Source: Hydrogenimonas cancrithermarum (GTDB lineage Bacteria > Campylobacterota > Campylobacteria > Campylobacterales > Hydrogenimonadaceae). Taken from it: 64,000 bases of DNA. The notes below the pieces were generated by a model. It saw only the letters and a program-made list of their open reading frames with translations. It made no database searches and was not told where the DNA came from. Positions 62,659-64,000 of the stretch are shown piece after piece (the stretch's first letter is position 1; every line of letters starts with the position of its first letter). A program made the position numbers and the translations under genes. Location: NCBI RefSeq assembly GCF_030296055.1, contig NZ_AP027370.1:2175001-2239000 (forward strand), given 5' to 3'.

Positions 62659-63820
62659 AATCCTGCCCAACCTTCCGACGGTCGAATCGATCAAGACGCT
62701 CAGCAGCATGACGGCAGTGGGCTTCGAATGGAAAATGGTACCTTCATCGCAGATCGCTGGCTACAGGCTCTACCGTATGGAACCGAATGCAACACAGAAG
62801 AGACTCAAGCGTGTGGCACAAATCGACGACAGGTACAGTTCCCACTACGTCGATGTCAAATTGAAACCGGGTATAGAATACATCTATCAGATGTCAACGT
62901 TCAACGAAGAGGGATTCGAGTCGAAACAGTCCGAACCCGTACGCGTTCGAACCAAACCGATGGTCAAATCGGTCAGTTTCGTACGTGCCATCACCGATCT
63001 TCCAAAGCGGATCAAGCTGATCTGGCGCCCGCATCAGGATCTGCGAGTTACCGGCTATGTCGTCGAGCGTGCACGGGTCACGGAGCCGGATAAATGGAAA
63101 AAAATAGCGGAAGTCCCCAATCGCCTGAGTGCCGAATATATCGACAAAGATCTTGGAAACGGGGAAATCTATATCTACCGGGTCCGCGTCAAGCTCTGCA
63201 ATGGGCTGACGTCCGGTCCGAGCACGGCCGTGAAGGCTATTACCAAGCCGCTTCCGAAGCCGCCGACGGATCTGAAAGCCACGTTTGACCTGCCTAGAAA
63301 GATCCATTTGGAGTGGCAGCCGAGCCCGACGCAGGATGTGGTTTACTACAAAGTCTACCGTAGCCCGTTCAATATGGGATTTTATAGCTACCGCGCCAAA
63401 ACGGATAAAACCTTTTTTGACGATGTCGTCGACGATGATGGAAAAATATACTATTACAAAATTTCGGCGGTCGACAAAGACGGGTTGGAGAGCCCGATAC
63501 CGGAAACGCCTGTCATGGGAAGCACGCTGGTCAAACCGAGTGCACCGACGATCACCGCTGCGAAAGTCGCTTTCAATCAGGCGATCATTCTTTGGGAGCC
63601 GGGTGATTCCCGTGCCGACAGATACGATGTCATCCGAACCGAATGGGAAGGCCTGACCAGGAAAAAGCGTGTCTTTAAAAATATCTACGGAACCAAGTTC
63701 GTCGACAAATTCATGAAACCCGGTGTCAAATATACCTACCGGGTTGTCGAAATCGACAAAAACGGGCTACGGTCGGAGCCCTCCGAGCCGGTTGAACTCT
63801 ACATCGCGACGAAAGAGTAA
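62567..63820 (+). CDS. fibronectin type III repeat lipoprotein
   Basis: 417 residues. The signal peptide has a lipobox ending IASGC (Cys near residue 19), so it is anchored by lipid, probably in the outer membrane or periplasm. Four fibronectin type III-like repeats follow (about 40-125, 130-222, 225-315 and 320-415), each with a W/F...Y-x-V/L-Y/E-R pattern, such as RIKLIWRPHQDLRVTGYVVERA and KIHLEWQPSPTQDVVYYKVYRS. GAGAAGGAGAAATTAG sets the ATG at 62567. Such proteins bind partners at the cell surface; the partner is unknown. trmB follows 8 bases after the stop. Confidence 0.88.
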   Translation: MKYWIRALCFGALMMIASGCAPKSLSQEAPKILPNLPTVESIKTLSSMTAVGFEWKMVPSSQIAGYRLYRMEPNATQKRLKRVAQIDDRYSSHYVDVKLKPGIEYIYQMSTFNEEGFESKQSEPVRVRTKPMVKSVSFVRAITDLPKRIKLIWRPHQDLRVTGYVVERARVTEPDKWKKIAEVPNRLSAEYIDKDLGNGEIYIYRVRVKLCNGLTSGPSTAVKAITKPLPKPPTDLKATFDLPRKIHLEWQPSPTQDVVYYKVYRSPFNMGFYSYRAKTDKTFFDDVVDDDGKIYYYKISAVDKDGLESPIPETPVMGSTLVKPSAPTITAAKVAFNQAIILWEPGDSRADRYDVIRTEWEGLTRKKRVFKNIYGTKFVDKFMKPGVKYTYRVVEIDKNGLRSEPSEPVELYIATKE

Positions 63821-63828
63821 CGTAGTCG

Positions 63829-64000
63829 ATGCCCCATATTCGTATAAAATCTTTCGACCTTTCGAAAATACCGTTTGAAAGGGAGGATGTCCGTTTCGAA
63901 TGGTACGCCGAAAATCTCCAAAGTGCGGGGGAAGGGCTCGTGGGAGTGCGTGTTTCGAATATCCCTTTTTTACTGCAGGTAAAGCCCAAAGGTGATAGTG
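63829..64000 (+). CDS. trmB: probable tRNA (guanine-N7)-methyltransferase, N-terminal extension (cut by window end)
   Basis: 57 residues are visible, then the window ends. The start MPHIRIKSFDLSKIPFEREDVRFEWYAE and the beta-rich part that follows resemble the N-terminal extension that Campylobacterota TrmB proteins carry before the methyltransferase domain, as I recall it. The SAM-binding domain itself lies outside the window, so this is a resemblance and synteny call, not proof. Confidence 0.6.
   Translation, partial: MPHIRIKSFDLSKIPFEREDVRFEWYAENLQSAGEGLVGVRVSNIPFLLQVKPKGDS

Noticed and set aside
1-64000. CRISPR arrays, rRNA genes, insertion sequences and integrases
   Set aside because: No regularly spaced repeats, no rRNA-like stretch and no transposase or recombinase motif were seen on reading through.

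Overview
The window is an ordinary chromosomal stretch of a Campylobacterota (epsilonproteobacterial) organism with an accessory, defence-rich section in its last third. The assignment rests on gene order and gene types. The run HIT / pheS-pheT-aroA-ispH-rpsA-(small membrane protein)-serA matches the order I recall from Helicobacter pylori HP0404-HP0397. There is also an NtrB-like soluble histidine kinase of the FlgS type, a TrmB with the N-terminal extension usual in this phylum, AddAB rather than RecBCD, and short TATAAT-type -10 boxes without clear -35 boxes. Host genes look moderately GC-balanced. A free-living, vent-type genus such as Hydrogenimonas or a relative is plausible, but the sequence does not prove it.

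Layout. 1-11437: argH, a HIT hydrolase on the other strand, then the conserved translation/shikimate/isoprenoid/serine operon. 11567-17231: an RND efflux operon (TolC-type channel, adaptor, and an inner-membrane pump split into two genes, the first ending in a histidine-rich tail) plus a small membrane protein. 17266-24492: efp, a DJ-1/PfpI protein, aroK, a membrane-anchored HPt protein, dnaE and flgS. 24489-26963: a nuclease-like DUF234-type protein and a CYTH-CHAD protein. 26999-36240: central carbon genes (pta-ackA, gap, glgP, gpmA) with a PAS protein, a decayed ppk2 pseudogene and an HdeD-like protein. 36365-42129: small unknown genes, a lipoprotein, a cell-wall-type enzyme, and a two-gene unit ending in a patatin phospholipase with a large membrane insert.

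The accessory section runs 42237-60206. addB-addA is followed by a dyad and promoter, then a tight co-directional run: double-AAA ATPase, Sir2 deacetylase, a helix-hairpin-helix-like protein, McrB, McrC and two tandem DUF262 proteins (the second with an HNH nuclease domain). A decayed 480-bp stretch and a WYL-type regulator on the opposite strand follow. The two halves of mcrB differ sharply in base composition, with the break at the Walker B motif, so the locus looks like a recombinational mosaic. After a tRNA with anticodon CAT, the window returns to core genes: rodA, an RluD-type pseudouridine synthase, a fibronectin-type lipoprotein and the start of trmB.

No rRNA, CRISPR array or recognisable insertion sequence was seen. 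The best candidates for something not yet described are the AAA-Sir2-HhH-McrBC-DUF262 gene run, the split RND pump with its His-rich tail, the patatin with a membrane insert, and a 20-codon leader peptide coupled to glgP.
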